Assembly: GCF_000739615.1 (NCBI RefSeq) | Contig: NZ_BATP01000005.1 | Span: 62,001 to 126,000, forward strand | Reading direction: 5' to 3' | Source: Haloferula sp. BvORR071 | GTDB lineage: Bacteria > Verrucomicrobiota > Verrucomicrobiia > Verrucomicrobiales > Akkermansiaceae | DNA length: 64,000 nucleotides | Part shown: piece after piece, positions 1-9,838 of the stretch | Position numbering within the stretch: the stretch's first letter is position 1 | Layout of the letters: each line of letters starts with the position of its first letter | Made by a program: the position numbers and the translations under genes | Notes under the pieces: model-generated | What the model saw: only the letters and a program-made list of their open reading frames with translations | The model's database searches: none | Told to the model about the DNA's origin: nothing

Positions 1-1
1 G

Positions 2-112
2 CTCGCTGGCATCTTGGCGGGTATCGGCCTGGCTGTGGTGCTCGACCGGCTGATCCAGCTCGCCTACCGGCGCTTGGTCCCGCAAGCTGCGCCCTTGAAG
101 GCACTACCCTAG
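2..112 (+). CDS. C-terminal fragment of an unidentified membrane protein
   Basis: An open frame enters from the left edge and stops at 110-112. The visible 36 residues contain a hydrophobic stretch (LAGILAGIGLAVVL) followed by a basic cytoplasmic-looking tail (YRRLVPQAAPLK). This resembles the C-terminus of a binding-protein-dependent ABC transporter permease. A thiamine-precursor transporter near thiC would make sense, but the fragment is too short to assign. The next gene starts 11 bases later on the same strand. Confidence 0.4.
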   Translation, partial: LAGILAGIGLAVVLDRLIQLAYRRLVPQAAPLKALP

Positions 113-123
113 CCCGCCCGCCG

Positions 124-672
124 ATGAACCCGCCTGACGAATCCCAAAAACCCGCGCCACGCCGGATGGCCCCGCCGCCAGCGATCTCCGCCCGCAGTAC
201 GGTGAGCGCGCACGGCAGCGGACGCTGGCGCATCAACAAGCAGCGCCAGTTGGAGATCGAGTCCGGCACCGTCCTGCCGGACATCTGCATCTACGGCAGT
301 GATCCGGGCACGCCGGGGCAAAAGATCGCCTTGGTCCTGCCCTTCGACCGTCGCGACGGGCAGCCGCCGGAGGAGGTGCGGCTCACCGCCTACCAATCGT
401 CGCAGCACACGCGGAAACTGAGGCTGATCAAGCGCGTGCTCGCGTTCACCCTTTCCCCGCTGATTGGCTACTTGGTCTGGCATTTCCTGGAGCCCTCCCC
501 GCGCTACGTGATTATTTCCACGCTTCTGCCCTTCGGCGCGCTGATGGCATGGGAGGAAGGCCGAGGCTTGGCCGTGAGCCCCGCCCGCGAGCCGGGCTGG
601 TGGGCCGTGGCGGGAGTCCATCCGAAGGCCATCGCGCGCCTGAACAAGGAGGCCGGGCAGGATCCCGCCTGA
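124..672 (+). CDS. Hypothetical small membrane protein
   Basis: A 182-residue protein I do not recognise. The first 45 residues are proline- and arginine-rich and probably disordered. A soluble stretch follows, then two adjacent hydrophobic segments around residues 103-140 (VLAFTLSPLIGYLVWHF and YVIISTLLPFGALMAW), so it is probably a membrane hairpin protein with both ends on the same side. It starts 11 bases after the preceding stop and may be co-transcribed with it. The thiC riboswitch lies just downstream, so it is probably not in the thiC transcription unit. Confidence 0.6.
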   Translation: MNPPDESQKPAPRRMAPPPAISARSTVSAHGSGRWRINKQRQLEIESGTVLPDICIYGSDPGTPGQKIALVLPFDRRDGQPPEEVRLTAYQSSQHTRKLRLIKRVLAFTLSPLIGYLVWHFLEPSPRYVIISTLLPFGALMAWEEGRGLAVSPAREPGWWAVAGVHPKAIARLNKEAGQDPA

Positions 673-763
673 GCTAGCAGCCCGCCCGCCCCCGGAAAAG
701 CGCGCTGCGAGCCGCCCGCCGGGTGTCCCAATTCCCGCTTGGCAGGGGCCGCATCCCATTTAG

Positions 764-2956
<2,193 letters not shown>

Positions 2957-2981
2957 GTTCAGAGATTGACTACCCTCAGCA

Positions 2982-3015
2982 CATGGGAGAGGAATCCAAC
3001 AATTCCTCTCCCATG
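2982..3015 (+). repeat. 14-bp perfect inverted repeat over the ATPase start codons
   Basis: Bases 2982-2995 (CATGGGAGAGGAAT) are exactly complementary to 3002-3015, with a 6-nt loop (CCAACA). The stem contains the two candidate ATG starts (2983 and 3013) of the next gene and begins 26 bases after the thiC stop. There is no T tract, so it is not a standard intrinsic terminator. It could stabilise the thiC transcript end or mask translation initiation of the ATPase. Confidence 0.8.
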
Positions 3016-4461
3016 CACAGTGAAGTAAACGAGATACGGAACAAGCGCCTCAATTCTCCGTGGCCTAAATATCTCCGTTCCGTTACGCTCTCTGGCCTGC
3101 GGGGCTGGCAGGGACAAGAGGTCAGATTCGAATTCCCTATCTGTGCAATCGTAGGCGAAAACGGCTCCGGAAAATCCACTATCTTGAAGGCTGCGGCCGC
3201 AGCCTATTCAAATAACAAGGATCCTAAAGCGGCCTTTTCACTCTCCGATTTCTTCTTTGATACTGCTTGGGAGAAGGTCTCAAACGCGGAGATCACCTAC
3301 AAAGTCGTCCAAGGGGGCGATGAGAGAACCTTCAGCGTAAGGAAGCCCTCTGAGCGATGGCGCCTACCATCCAAAAGGCGCCCTTCTCGCGAAGTAATCT
3401 GGCAAGACATATCGAGAGTCCTCCCTCTTGATGCAACCGCAGGCTACGCGGCAATTGCCAAACGAAACAGCATCGAAGTGTCAGCGGAGACGCTTGATGT
3501 TACTTTTTCCAAGTATTATTCGTCGATCCTCGGACGCCAATACGCGAAGGTTCGGGTCGCAACGAGTGACGCAGGAAAGAACAAGTCAGTAGGGGTTGTT
3601 GAGCAGGGAGGCGTCGAATACTCCCAGTATCACCAAGGGGCCGGTGAAGATGCGACCCTCGACCTAATGCGAATTCTTCAGGATGCCCCCCAAACATCCT
3701 TGGTCATCATCGACGAGATCGAAGCGTCATTGCACCCAAGGGCACAACGAAGGCTCATCCACTTCCTCCTGTGGCTCACCCGCACAAAGCAAATCCAGGT
3801 AATTCTTTCAACTCACAGCAGTTTCATTCTGGAGGAACTGCCTGAAGAGGCTCGGATTTTCCTGTCCCGGGGGACATCTGGCATCGAAGTTCTCTATGGA
3901 GTTTCTCCAAACTATGCGCTGAGCCGAATCGACGCCCTGAACAAACCGGACTTGTATCTCTTTACGGAAGACAAAGAGGCGGCAACGCTTACCACGGAGA
4001 TCCTTAGACACCAACGGATGGATCTCAATCGCGTTTGCCCCATGCCGGTTGGTCCTGCCAACATGGTAGTGGCGCTTGGACGTCTCGCCTCCGACAACAA
4101 GCTCCCGATTAACGCACGTGGGGTGTTGGATGCGGATCAAGCACAGTCCCCTGGTTGCATACTTCTCCCAGGGACGCTCCCACCAGAGCGGCAGGTATTT
4201 GCTGACATCCAGGCCTCTGCGCTCGACTCTCTGTCCGTTCGTCTCGCCTTACCCCGAAGCGATGTCGCGAACGCGATTTCCAGCGCGATGACCCTTACAG
4301 ATCATCACGAATGGATTGCAGCGGCATCAGCCGAACTGCACCAAAGCACGTCCTACCTTTGGACAACAATGGCACAAGTTTGGATAGCGGAATGCGTTGA
4401 CGCCTCTGAACTGGCCCGAATAGGGAATGATATCTCTTCGTCTCTTCCAACCTCTGCGTAG
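2983..4461 (+). CDS. OLD-like AAA ATPase with TOPRIM-like C-terminal region
   Basis: A 492-residue protein with an SMC/ABC-type ATPase core: Walker A GENGSGKST (58-66), Walker B LVIIDE with Asp244/Glu245 in DEIEASLHP, and the H-loop STHSS (His278). After the ATPase, LFTEDKEA (Glu329) and GVLDADQ (Asp383-x-Asp385) are spaced like the metal ligands of a TOPRIM nuclease, as in OLD-family endonucleases. The domain call is by motif only. The reading frame extends upstream into thiC, but codon use and the thiC stop argue for ATG 2983, with ATG 3013 as alternative. GC content is well below that of the neighbours, suggesting horizontal transfer. A HEPN-motif gene follows 43 bases later. Known OLD-like ATPases act in phage defence, and that role is inferred here. 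Confidence 0.8.
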   Translation: MGEESNNSSPMHSEVNEIRNKRLNSPWPKYLRSVTLSGLRGWQGQEVRFEFPICAIVGENGSGKSTILKAAAAAYSNNKDPKAAFSLSDFFFDTAWEKVSNAEITYKVVQGGDERTFSVRKPSERWRLPSKRRPSREVIWQDISRVLPLDATAGYAAIAKRNSIEVSAETLDVTFSKYYSSILGRQYAKVRVATSDAGKNKSVGVVEQGGVEYSQYHQGAGEDATLDLMRILQDAPQTSLVIIDEIEASLHPRAQRRLIHFLLWLTRTKQIQVILSTHSSFILEELPEEARIFLSRGTSGIEVLYGVSPNYALSRIDALNKPDLYLFTEDKEAATLTTEILRHQRMDLNRVCPMPVGPANMVVALGRLASDNKLPINARGVLDADQAQSPGCILLPGTLPPERQVFADIQASALDSLSVRLALPRSDVANAISSAMTLTDHHEWIAAASAELHQSTSYLWTTMAQVWIAECVDASELARIGNDISSSLPTSA

Positions 4462-4504
4462 GTTTCCTCAAAAAAATCCTCCCATCAAACATTCCTCACA
4501 CCAC

Positions 4505-5707
4505 ATGGCCAAAACCAACACGAAGTACTCCCCTATTCTCTTCGTTGAACTCGCCCGCCCGGACTTGACGAAGCCATCTCTCCTCGACGCCTCCAAGTCA
4601 TGGCTGCTAACTGGCGTGTCGAGCTACCATGACTTCCAAATTTATGGATTTGGAGATCCCAGCATGACCAAGCACGAAAGCCTCGGAAGAATCTTCGGCG
4701 ACCTTGAGCCAGATGCTGAAGGGAATTTCATTCTGGAACTCGGGGTCACGCTTCCAGACATCCTCCCCAATTTGGAAGGAAATCCAGATTATACGGTGGA
4801 GGTAGCCCTCTCAAACGGCGACTTGAGATTATTGTCCATCTCCAATCGAATGATTCTTCTTCATTACGAGCGAGACGGCAAACAGCTTCATGCAATATTT
4901 CCCAACGAAAAGCTGGATGCAGTGAAGCAATCGGAGACTTTCAAAATCCCTCCTGCCGCATCACCCCAGCATCTTCGAACTACTGTAACTTCCAGATTTA
5001 AAATATCAGGAACAGATGCTGAGGACGCCTTAGAAAGGAACATTGAAATCTCCATCTTCAATTTCATGGAGAGCCTAAACAAGCTTCGATCTTCAATACA
5101 AACGCTTCCATCTCAAGATCTCTCCATCCTCTCCACGCGCTACGAAAGCCAATCATTTCCGTATTTCTACATGATTGTTCAGGGGGATCCACCTACCAAT
5201 CTTCAGCACGGAAAAATATCCACTCACATTGGGAGGGTTGCCTTAATGGCAAACCCAATACCTGCGGATGAGAGTGACCTACTTTTGAGCTACCTCAACG
5301 GCACTCGGACCATCGACCCTGTGATGGAGACGATGGGCGCGGCGAAATCCAGTCTTGATTCAGGCCTATTGAACCATGCCCTGCTCATGATGGTGATCGC
5401 CGCCGAAATGGCCACCTCTCGCTACGTTAAGCAAAAGCTATTGGAGCGCGGAGTATCAAAATCAAAGTGGGATGAATCCAAGACTGATGTAACCTACTCA
5501 CAAATGCTGAATCTACACCTTTTCGCATTGGCTCCCGCCTCTCTGAAGCCACACAGATCGTTGGTTGGAGAGATGAACAAAGCCCGGACCTTGAGAAATA
5601 AGCTAATGCACGAAGGCGAATTCGCGTCCAGCAAGGAAGATGTGCAATTATTATTTTCACAAACAACCCGCTTCCTCGACTATATCAGTAAAATTTCTCA
5701 AATCTGA
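4505..5707 (+). CDS. Unknown protein with C-terminal HEPN-type RNase motif
   Basis: A 400-residue protein with no family I can name. The N-terminal 250 residues look like mixed alpha/beta. The last 110 residues are helical and contain RNKLMHEG, giving Arg364-Asn-x3-His369, the Rx4-6H signature of HEPN RNases with the usual polar residue after Arg. HEPN domains occur in toxins, Cas and abortive-infection effectors. ATG 4505 is chosen because the upstream extension of the frame runs back into the ATPase gene. Base composition is AT-rich like the ATPase and unlike the rest of the window. A two-gene module of ATPase/TOPRIM sensor plus HEPN effector is inferred. Catalysis is untested and a structural HEPN role is possible. 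Confidence 0.7.
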   Translation: MAKTNTKYSPILFVELARPDLTKPSLLDASKSWLLTGVSSYHDFQIYGFGDPSMTKHESLGRIFGDLEPDAEGNFILELGVTLPDILPNLEGNPDYTVEVALSNGDLRLLSISNRMILLHYERDGKQLHAIFPNEKLDAVKQSETFKIPPAASPQHLRTTVTSRFKISGTDAEDALERNIEISIFNFMESLNKLRSSIQTLPSQDLSILSTRYESQSFPYFYMIVQGDPPTNLQHGKISTHIGRVALMANPIPADESDLLLSYLNGTRTIDPVMETMGAAKSSLDSGLLNHALLMMVIAAEMATSRYVKQKLLERGVSKSKWDESKTDVTYSQMLNLHLFALAPASLKPHRSLVGEMNKARTLRNKLMHEGEFASSKEDVQLLFSQTTRFLDYISKISQI

Positions 5708-5837
5708 TAGACGGTCGGGCCAAGGGAATACTCAGTGCCGGCTCCGGGGAAAGGGCGCAGGCATCACGAAAAGGCTAGAGACCGGAGAAGGGCAAAACGG
5801 TCTTTTGTATTCCCATCTGTAGTACTAGCCTGTCGCC

Positions 5838-6392
5838 ATGACCCCACCCGTGCTCTACCTCTTCGCCGGCAGCAACGGCGCGGGGAAGACCACCTTCGCG
5901 CGGGCCTATCTCACGCCGCTTCCCGGGCCGCCGCGCTTCCTGAATGCGGATGAGATGGCAAGGGGCCTCTCCCCTTTCGATCCGACTTCCGTCGCGCGGA
6001 AGGCGGGCAAGCTCTTGCTGGCTGAGATCGAGGAATGCATCGCAGCCCGGCGTTCCTTCGGCTTGGAGAGCACGCTGAGCGGCCGCTCGCAGCTCGGGGT
6101 GATCGAGCGGGCCAAGGCCCGCGGCTATCAGGTCGAGATCCACTATCTCTGGATCCCCGCCCCGGAACTCGCAATGCGCCGGATCTCCCAGCGGGTCATC
6201 AAGGGCGGTCACCACGTCCCGGATGCCGATGTGATCCGGCGCTACCAGCGCAGCCTGGACAATTTCGTGAAGCTCTACGCGCCACTCGCGGATGCCTGGG
6301 TGCTGTGGGACAACACCCTCAGCCCGCCGGCATTGCTATTGGAGTCGCCCGGCGCTAGCTTGGAGCAGCTCAAGGCCCGCTTGATCCCATGA
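5838..6392 (+). CDS. Zeta-toxin-like P-loop kinase
   Basis: A 184-residue P-loop protein of the zeta toxin / COG4185 'predicted ABC-type ATPase' type. Walker A is GSNGAGKT (11-18). LNADEMARGL follows, where zeta proteins carry the acidic residue acting on the sugar substrate, then FGLESTLSG and an arginine-rich lid segment (MRRISQRVIKGG). Zeta toxins phosphorylate UDP-N-acetylglucosamine. For the chromosomal branch the substrate is often unknown, so I do not claim it. GC content returns to the chromosomal level here. The stop overlaps the start region of a 60-residue gene, suggesting translational coupling. Confidence 0.82.
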   Translation: MTPPVLYLFAGSNGAGKTTFARAYLTPLPGPPRFLNADEMARGLSPFDPTSVARKAGKLLLAEIEECIAARRSFGLESTLSGRSQLGVIERAKARGYQVEIHYLWIPAPELAMRRISQRVIKGGHHVPDADVIRRYQRSLDNFVKLYAPLADAWVLWDNTLSPPALLLESPGASLEQLKARLIP

Positions 6393-6393
6393 T

Positions 6394-6576
6394 ATGAAAT
6401 CGGTCGATCCACGCCCGTCTCCTTCACAGGAGACCTTGCTCCAGGCCCTCACCCCGGGCCAGCGCGGCTTGCTCGCGGCGCAGGCGATGGCCAAGACGCT
6501 GGAGGAAGAGCAGAAGCGCTGGGGACTGCCGCTGCTGACCTGGAAGGACGGCGAAGTGGTGGAGCTGAAGTCCTGA
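6394..6576 (+). CDS. Small protein paired with the zeta-like kinase
   Basis: A 60-residue acidic/helical protein whose start codon lies one base after the kinase stop (TGA 6390-6392). The middle (LAAQAMAKTLEEEQKRWG) is predicted helical and the tail is LPLLTWKDGEVVELKS. Many COG4185-type kinases sit beside a small gene of this kind, so it may be an antitoxin or partner, but sequence alone does not prove it. The stop codon is immediately followed by a palindromic repeat with a T tract. Confidence 0.6.
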   Translation: MKSVDPRPSPSQETLLQALTPGQRGLLAAQAMAKTLEEEQKRWGLPLLTWKDGEVVELKS

Positions 6577-6577
6577 T

Positions 6578-6627
6578 TTTTTCCAATCCATTCCAAAACC
6601 CTAGGGAGTTGGAATGGATTGGAAAAA
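6578..6627. repeat. Palindromic repeat, copy 1
   Basis: A perfect 19-bp stem (TTTTTCCAATCCATTCCAA, 6578-6596, with 6609-6627) flanks a 12-nt loop (AACCCTAGGGAG). T runs on both outer sides would make it work as a bidirectional terminator. It begins right after the stop of the small gene. A nearly identical copy lies in inverted orientation at 7387-7436. Confidence 0.9.
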
Positions 6628-6669
6628 TGGGAAGCCTCCTGAACCTGTCTGACCGGCACTTCCCCCTGC

Positions 6670-7257
6670 TCAGGACTTCGTCATCGAAACGGCGAGCGTC
6701 TGGGTGTTGCGCATCAAGACCCGCTCCCCGGTGTGGTGCTTGGTGAGATCGATATCCTCGCGGATATCGAACTTGCCGCTGGATCCGTCCGAGAACTTGA
6801 GGGTGGCCTTGCGCCGCTTCGCGTCGATGGCGGTGACGGTGGCGACATACTGCGAGGTGCCGCTCGCTTTGGCGCCGGGCTTGGCACCGCGGCGTGCTCG
6901 CTCCCCAGTGACATAGGCGATCTCGTCGAGCTTCTCCCCCGGCTTGGCCATGCGGATGAGGAGGGTCTCACGGAGGACGACAGCGAGGTGGTCACCCACG
7001 TGGATCTGATTGAAATTCGCGACACCGGAATCGGCCTCGACGACGAAGTTCTCGCCATGCTTGGAGACGAGGCCGACCTGGCGCTTCGAGTAATCAATCG
7101 CGGTGACGGTGGCATCGAGGCGGGTGGTCTGGACATACTCGCCTCCGGGCACGCCTTGCTCGACCTTGGCGGTGGTAGCGGTATCGGTGGTGAGGGTGGT
7201 ACAGGCGGGTGTGGCCGCGATGACGGCACAGCACAGGATCATTCGGGCGACTTTCAT
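6670..7257 (-). CDS. Putative lipoprotein, hypothetical
   Basis: A 195-residue protein starting MKVARMILCCAVIAATPAC. A short basic end, a hydrophobic core and a Cys near residue 19 point to a lipoprotein signal, with TPAC as a loose lipobox. The mature part seems to be two related beta-rich halves: RLDATVTAIDYSKRQVGLV and YVATVTAIDAKRRKATLKF align with each other, an OB- or SH3-like duplicated fold by inference. An upstream in-frame ATG (7314) would bury the signal peptide, so ATG 7257 is preferred. The gene is enclosed by two inverted copies of the 50-bp palindrome. Function is unknown. Confidence 0.7.
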   Translation of the reverse strand: MKVARMILCCAVIAATPACTTLTTDTATTAKVEQGVPGGEYVQTTRLDATVTAIDYSKRQVGLVSKHGENFVVEADSGVANFNQIHVGDHLAVVLRETLLIRMAKPGEKLDEIAYVTGERARRGAKPGAKASGTSQYVATVTAIDAKRRKATLKFSDGSSGKFDIREDIDLTKHHTGERVLMRNTQTLAVSMTKS

Positions 7258-7386
7258 GACTTGCGTTTGGGATGCTTGGCCGACCCGGTCCGGTTTCGAA
7301 CAACCCGACGCCAAAGCGGCTCCTATATCCTCAGCTCAACTGGAGAGTCCGGGCAATCCCAAAACGAGTTGGCATGGCGTGGCCGA

Positions 7387-7436
7387 ATTTTCCATTCCAT
7401 TCCAACTCCCTAGGGTTTTGGAATGGATTGGAAAAT
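7387..7436. repeat. Palindromic repeat, copy 2 (inverted)
   Basis: This is the reverse complement of copy 1 with one mismatch over about 48 bases. It has 18 of 19 stem pairs and the same loop read backwards (CTCCCTAGGGTT). It lies between the start of the lipoprotein gene and the start of the sigma factor gene, so it cannot be a simple 3'-end terminator for either. Confidence 0.9.
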
Positions 7437-7491
7437 CGCAGCCGGGCTTTTGCATTGAGTTCCGGGCGGGATCTCCCCTTCCCTTTCCCCA

Positions 7492-8763
7492 ATGCCGGGG
7501 AATGAGATCGCCATCGAGGAAGTGCGGGAACGCTTGGAGACGATCTACCACGCGGAGTCCGGGCGGATCCTGGCGACGCTGATCCGCTTGCTGAACGGCG
7601 ACTTCGACCGGGCGGAGGATGCGATGCAGGATGCCTTCGCCGCGGCGCTGGAGAAGTGGCCGCGGGATGGGGTGCCGGAGAATGCCCGCGCCTGGCTGGT
7701 GACGACGGGGCGCAACAAGGCGATCGATGCGCTGCGGCGGCGGGCGCGCTTCGATGCGGCGCAGGAGAAGATCGCGCAGGAGTTGGAGGCCGGTGAACGC
7801 GAGGAGCAAGCGGCGGACAAGGAGCACGTGGGGCTGGAGGACGACAGCCTGCGCCTGATCTTCACCTGCTGCCATCCGGCGCTGGCGCAGGAGGCCCGGG
7901 TGGCGCTGACCCTGCGCGAGGTCTGCGGGCTGAAGACGGAGGAGATTGCCCGCGCCTTCCTGAGCGCCACGCCGGCGCTCGCGCAACGGATCGTGCGGGC
8001 CAAGGCGAAGATCCGCGACGCGCGGATTCCCTATCAGGTGCCTGCGGCGGAGGAGCTGCCGGAGCGTCTGGCCACGGTGCTGCAAGTCGTCTATCTGGTC
8101 TTCAACGAAGGCTACTACGCATCCTCCGGGGCCTCGCTGACGCGGGCGGATCTCTCCGGCGAGGCGATCCGGCTGGGGCGGCTGCTGCTAGAGCTGCTGC
8201 CGGAGCCGGAGGTGATGGGCCTGCTCGCGCTGATGCTCTTGCAGGAATCGCGGCGCGCGGCGCGGAGCACGGAGGAGGGTGAGATGATCTTGTTAGAGGA
8301 CCAGGACCGCGCGCTGTGGGATCGGGCGAAGATCGCGGAAGGGATCGGGCTGGTCGAGCGGGCCCTGGTGTCGCGGCGCTTCGGTCCCTACAGCCTGCAA
8401 GCGGCGATCGCGGCGGTGCATGCGGAAGCGCCCGATGCCGCCGCGACCGATTGGCCGCAGATCGTGGCGCTCTACAGTGCGCTGCTGGAAATGGAGCCCT
8501 CGCCGGTGGTGGAGCTGAACCGCGCCGTAGCCGTGGCGATGTTCGATGGACCGGCGGCCGGGCTGAGCTTGATCGATGCCATCCTCGCGCGTGGTGAGCT
8601 GGCGGACTACCACTGGGTGCACTCGGTCCGGGCGGATTTGTACCGGCGGCTGGGTAAGGTGGCAGAGGCTCGGGCGGCCTATGGAAAGGCGCTGGCGCTC
8701 ACCCAGCAAGAGCCGGAGCGGAGGTTCTTGGAGAAGCGTCTGCGAGAGCTGGAAGAGATTTAA
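7492..8763 (+). CDS. ECF42-type RNA polymerase sigma factor
   Basis: A 423-residue sigma factor. The first 190 residues are sigma-2 (DFDRAEDAMQDAFAAALEKWP, then ENARAWLVTTGRNKAIDALRR) and sigma-4 (LREVCGLKTEEIARAFL). A long C-terminal extension of about 230 residues looks like helical TPR repeats (AAIAAVHAEAP; VHSVRADLYRRLGKVAEARAAYGKAL). This architecture, followed by DGPF/YCII genes, is the described ECF42 group, which usually has no anti-sigma factor. Three DGPF genes follow on the same strand. The extension probably controls activity. The stop overlaps an inverted repeat. Confidence 0.93.
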   Translation: MPGNEIAIEEVRERLETIYHAESGRILATLIRLLNGDFDRAEDAMQDAFAAALEKWPRDGVPENARAWLVTTGRNKAIDALRRRARFDAAQEKIAQELEAGEREEQAADKEHVGLEDDSLRLIFTCCHPALAQEARVALTLREVCGLKTEEIARAFLSATPALAQRIVRAKAKIRDARIPYQVPAAEELPERLATVLQVVYLVFNEGYYASSGASLTRADLSGEAIRLGRLLLELLPEPEVMGLLALMLLQESRRAARSTEEGEMILLEDQDRALWDRAKIAEGIGLVERALVSRRFGPYSLQAAIAAVHAEAPDAAATDWPQIVALYSALLEMEPSPVVELNRAVAVAMFDGPAAGLSLIDAILARGELADYHWVHSVRADLYRRLGKVAEARAAYGKALALTQQEPERRFLEKRLRELEEI

Positions 8764-8835
8764 CCACGGATGAACACGGATTCTCACGGATGAAAGGCAA
8801 AGGGAGAGACCCGGTGCCATTCTTCATCCGTGGTT
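8762..8835. repeat. Intergenic CACGGAT-type inverted repeat
   Basis: AACCACGGATGAA (8762-8774) is exactly complementary to TTCATCCGTGGTT (8823-8835), separated by 48 bases. The left half also contains short direct repeats (CCACGGATGAA, ACACGGATTCT, TCACGGATGAA). From memory, similar 'accacggatgaacacggat' elements are dispersed in Verrucomicrobia and Planctomycetes genomes. It starts at the sigma-factor stop codon and may act as its 3' end. Confidence 0.7.
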
Positions 8836-8975
8836 CATTCCCCTGCCCGCCGCAGGGCTCAGGAAATAATTTTCGGAAAAAGTGGAGCTCGCTGTCGATT
8901 TCGGCGGCTCCCGGTCGATCAGCTTATGAGACGGACAAGATCCGCGCCACCGAAACCACCAAGCAAGCCACTGCC

Positions 8976-9365
8976 ATGAGATTCCTGATGATGATGATTC
9001 CCCGCGTTTACCAGCCCTCCACCCCGGAGGCCGAGAGGGCCGGAGAAGGCTTCACTCCGCCGCGGGAGGGCGTGCAGGAGATGATGAAATTCAACGAGGA
9101 ACTGGCGAAGGCCGGGATGCTGGTCTCGCTCGACGGGCTGCATCCCCTGCTCAAGGGCGCACGCGTGGACTTCGCCAAGGGCAAGGGCAATCCCACTGTC
9201 CTCGATGGCCCCTTCATCGAGGCGAAGGAGGTGGTCGGCGGCTTCTGGGTCCTGGAGGCGGACTCCAAGGAGCAGGTCGTGGAATGGGCGCGACGCTGCC
9301 CGGCCGAGGCCGGCGATGTGCTCGAGATCCGGCAGATCTTCGCGCTGGAAGACTTCGCCCACTGA
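8976..9365 (+). CDS. YCII/DGPF-domain protein 1
   Basis: A 129-residue DGPF-family protein with a ferredoxin-like YCII fold. The signature is VLDGPFIEAKEVVGGFW, followed by WARRCPAEAGDVLEIRQIF. The start at ATG 8976 (MRFLMMMIPRVYQP) matches the family N-terminus, and the longer frame upstream is ignored. It is the first of three DGPF genes behind the ECF42 sigma factor, which probably transcribes them. The biochemical role of DGPF proteins in these clusters is not established. Confidence 0.9.
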   Translation: MRFLMMMIPRVYQPSTPEAERAGEGFTPPREGVQEMMKFNEELAKAGMLVSLDGLHPLLKGARVDFAKGKGNPTVLDGPFIEAKEVVGGFWVLEADSKEQVVEWARRCPAEAGDVLEIRQIFALEDFAH

Positions 9366-9401
9366 GATTCAACCCACACTAACAGAAAGGAACAACGCAC
9401 G

Positions 9402-9800
9402 ATGAAATTCCTGATGCTCATGATTCCACACGGCTACCAGCCCGGCACCCCGCCTGAAGAGCGGATCGGTGAGGACTTCATTCCCAAGGGCGAAGACCTC
9501 GAGAAGATGAAGAAGATGGGGCAATTCAATGACGACCTCGCGAAGGCCGCCAAGATCCTGGATATCGACGGGCTGGCACCGCTGACCAAGGGTGCGCGGG
9601 TCAGCTTCAAGGGCGGCAGCCCGAGCGTGACCGATGGCCCCTTCATCGAATCGAAGGAAGTGATCGGTGGCTACTGGCTCTTTGAAATCGGCTCGCGGGA
9701 GGAAGCGATCGAGTGGGCCCGCCGCGTGCCCGCCGAGCCGGGCGACGTGGTGGAGCTGCGCCCGATCTTCGAGTTCCCGGAGGGCACCTTCGCGGAATGA
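9402..9800 (+). CDS. YCII/DGPF-domain protein 2
   Basis: A 132-residue paralogue of the preceding protein, with TDGPFIESKEVIGGYW and WARRVPAEPGDVVELRPIF. The two share the N-terminal pattern (MKFLMLMIPHGYQPGTPPEER against MRFLMMMIPRVYQP), so they arose by duplication. A GAAAGGA ribosome-binding sequence lies about 11 bases before the ATG. It is co-directional with the sigma factor. Confidence 0.9.
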   Translation: MKFLMLMIPHGYQPGTPPEERIGEDFIPKGEDLEKMKKMGQFNDDLAKAAKILDIDGLAPLTKGARVSFKGGSPSVTDGPFIESKEVIGGYWLFEIGSREEAIEWARRVPAEPGDVVELRPIFEFPEGTFAE

Positions 9801-9838
9801 CCCCATACGAGCACCCCATCTTCTAACCGATCCTATCC

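Noticed and set aside
5640..5953. Small open frames between the HEPN-motif gene and the zeta-like kinase
   Set aside because: They overlap the ends of both real genes in other frames, are compositionally odd and have no plausible initiation region.
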